64,000 bases of DNA, taken from Phascolomyces articulosus. Lineage: Eukaryota; Mucoromycota; Mucoromycetes; Mucorales; Lichtheimiaceae. Below the pieces are notes generated by a model, which saw only the letters and a list, made by a program, of their open reading frames with translations, did no database searches and was not told the origin of the DNA. Each line of letters starts with the position of its first letter. The stretch's first letter is position 1. The stretch spans positions 56,482-120,481 of the forward strand of contig JAIXMP010000067.1 in the NCBI GenBank assembly GCA_025677815.1, given 5' to 3'. Made by a program: the position numbers and the translations under genes. Shown one piece after another: positions 62,176 through 64,000 of the stretch.

Positions 62176-64000
62176 ATGTGCCCTAAAAGAATTATTGAAA
62201 AAGAAGACAAAAAGGAAAAAAGAAGTAAATTTTAAAGCATGAAAAAAAAAAACTATAATTCAAAGTGGATTTTAAATCTCGGTCCGAATAATGATACTGT
62301 CGGGCTAACATTTTGTTTTTAGTTTGGTACCACAATATGCCAGGGTACGTTCTCTCATCAATGGTTGGTTATAAGTTACGCTGATGATAAACAGCGATCG
62401 GATGCATTTGTAATACAGTGTTAACTAAGGTAAGCTTTCTTAGACTGTATTCTGTCAATTGCTGGTAAGAATTGTCACCGAGTTTCTGGTATACTTTAAA
62501 ACAACAAGTAGGCGACTGTTTGCTCTGAGATAATCATATGAGCTTATTTCTTAGCGAACAAGAATTAATAGTGGAATGATATTAGTGATTTCTCAGAAAT
62601 TTTCTTTACACGACTGGCAGTGATAATTGGATGAAACCAATTCAGGTATGAAAGAAAATCTATTTATTATTAAAAATGTTTAACACTTCAATTTTTTGGT
62701 CCAATAGTTTATCTGTGAAATTTCTAATGAAAGGTGTTTCATATACTAAAGCTTTCCATTGCATCAGCCAATTTATTTAATATAACCGCTTTGCTATTAA
62801 AGTAATTAATAATATATTGCTCCAAATCATTAAAAAGTATAATAGGACCTCGATTTTTATTATGGAATAATATTGTCATTCCTATCTGTATTATTATTCT
62901 ACATATAGTAATACCGTTCCATGAACAACTTGAACTTTTTGGTTTGTTTTACTGAGTTATTATATCAGAGAATCCGTAAGATTTATAGAGCTGTAATAAT
63001 GTTGTTTTTTTGAATTTTCAAGGCTTGCTCTCAATATTTACTATATTTGATCAGGTATACAATCTATTCTAATAACATTCTTCAAGTATATATACTATTG
63101 TTCTGATAATTCCTTTTGTATATAAGACCATTTTTCCAATTTTGAATAAGCATGAAGTTGATATTGTTGAATTTAGGGTGTAATATTATTTGTTCTGATT
63201 TTCTCCAACGAATAAATCTATTCGAAAATACATGTCACAGCCATACAATCATATTATTTCGACGCATGTGGCTTATAATAATTCTAATAAATATAGTATC
63301 CTCCCTACAGTTTACTGGTCATATAGGTGCCTGTATTTTCAATTTTTGATGAGTGGAATTTGCAGAAGGAATGACATTCTTTAGGTACTGATAAACTACA
63401 AAGGATGCGAGAGATCGTTTATTATATTATGTGGATAACCCTGCTATTGCAACTGTGGTTAAGATCCCTCATCTTATTTCAAGTTAGTCCACTTGAGCCT
63501 GCCTTGTTATCGTTGTGTAATAAAGACTACTGCTGTCTTAATTGACAATTCCCAGTCATATTCACGCTTGGGGCTGCTTACCTTCCTCAAGCTCACTCTT
63601 GGCTGCTCGTTCATTATTTTGTTGGTGTTGTCTTGAATATTCCTCAATGGTATTTGAGCTGGGTATTGCAATCATGTCGTACTGGCCAGGCCATGGGTCA
63701 TGTATACTTCTTTAGTGAACTTCGTTTTGGAAGGGAAATCACACCTTGTGAGCACACCCATTCGCAGTTGCAGCACCAGCATTGTATACATCAAGACAAG
63801 TTACGAATATTGCATAGTCAAATAATGAAATTCATGTGCCTTTTTCCAATCACTGATGCCGAGTTATCCATAATACCATCGTCATTATCCATATTCATTA
63901 TAAGAGTCACACTATCATTGATGATATTTATATCACAGATATCTTGATACGTATTATTCGTTTTTAAAAAGATTGAGCTGCCTTTTAGTAACATTTTTTA
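62176..64000. other. 1.8-kb terminal region, no supported gene
   Basis: The first 150 bp is the copy-2 promoter. The remainder is AT-rich. Near 63520-63700 one frame is hydrophobic (LGAAYLPQAHSWLLVHYFVG) and open to 63947, but upstream it is broken by stops and no family is secure. It could be the decayed end of a membrane protein gene or the edge of a gene beyond the window. Confidence 0.4.

Noticed and set aside
63520..63947. Hydrophobic frame that might be the decayed end of an oligopeptide-transporter-like gene
   Set aside because: Resemblance is weak (AYLPQAHSW...YFVGVVLN), stops break the frame upstream, and the window ends soon after.

Overview
The window looks like nuclear DNA of an early-diverging filamentous fungus, most likely a Mucoromycota (Mucorales-type) species. 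Evidence: strongly AT-rich intergenic DNA full of homopolymers and short microsatellites, protein-coding genes split by short GT-AG introns of roughly 50-260 nt, and a gene set typical of such fungi (NDT80-like regulator, kinesin, MKT1, RasGEF, PPR protein, medium-chain reductases). No prokaryotic, plasmid, rRNA, tRNA or CRISPR feature was recognised. Exon chains were built by hand from splice sites and checked for continuous reading frame; nothing was confirmed by search.

Region 1 (0-23.6 kb) is ordinary gene space. An NDT80/VIB-1-type transcription factor (+) and a kinesin-4-like motor (-) converge. They are followed by a small unknown acidic protein (-), a 12-exon MKT1 homologue (-), an amidohydrolase_2 hydrolase (+), a low-complexity unknown protein (+) and a bleomycin hydrolase (+). 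Region 2 (23.8-29.5 kb) is gene-poor. It holds a 1.3-kb element with ~178-bp terminal inverted repeats, TTAA at both borders and a decayed passenger gene, plus scattered coding remnants. Region 3 (29.5-42.7 kb) is gene space again: a group II PLP decarboxylase of the animal GAD/CSAD type, an SH3-WW-RasGEF exchange factor, a 53-residue membrane microprotein, a mitochondrial PPR protein, and a 6-phosphogluconolactonase converging on it.

Region 4 (43-57.3 kb) is a transposon island. It has a decayed PIF/Harbinger transposase, unknown exon remnants, a nest of inverted repeats and a CATTCAAA minisatellite (46-49 kb). Next come a large decayed DDE transposase with an embedded RNase D/WRN-like 3'-5' exonuclease (49.3-54.1 kb) and a nearly intact pogo/Tigger-type element (54.4-57.0 kb). 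Region 5 (58.4-62.2 kb) contains two convergent paralogous medium-chain reductases with two shared intron positions. The last 1.8 kb shows no gene I can support.

The host genes are independent housekeeping and signalling genes, not a cluster. The most unusual item is the transposase whose exonuclease lies between the second Asp and the Glu of its putative DDE triad.
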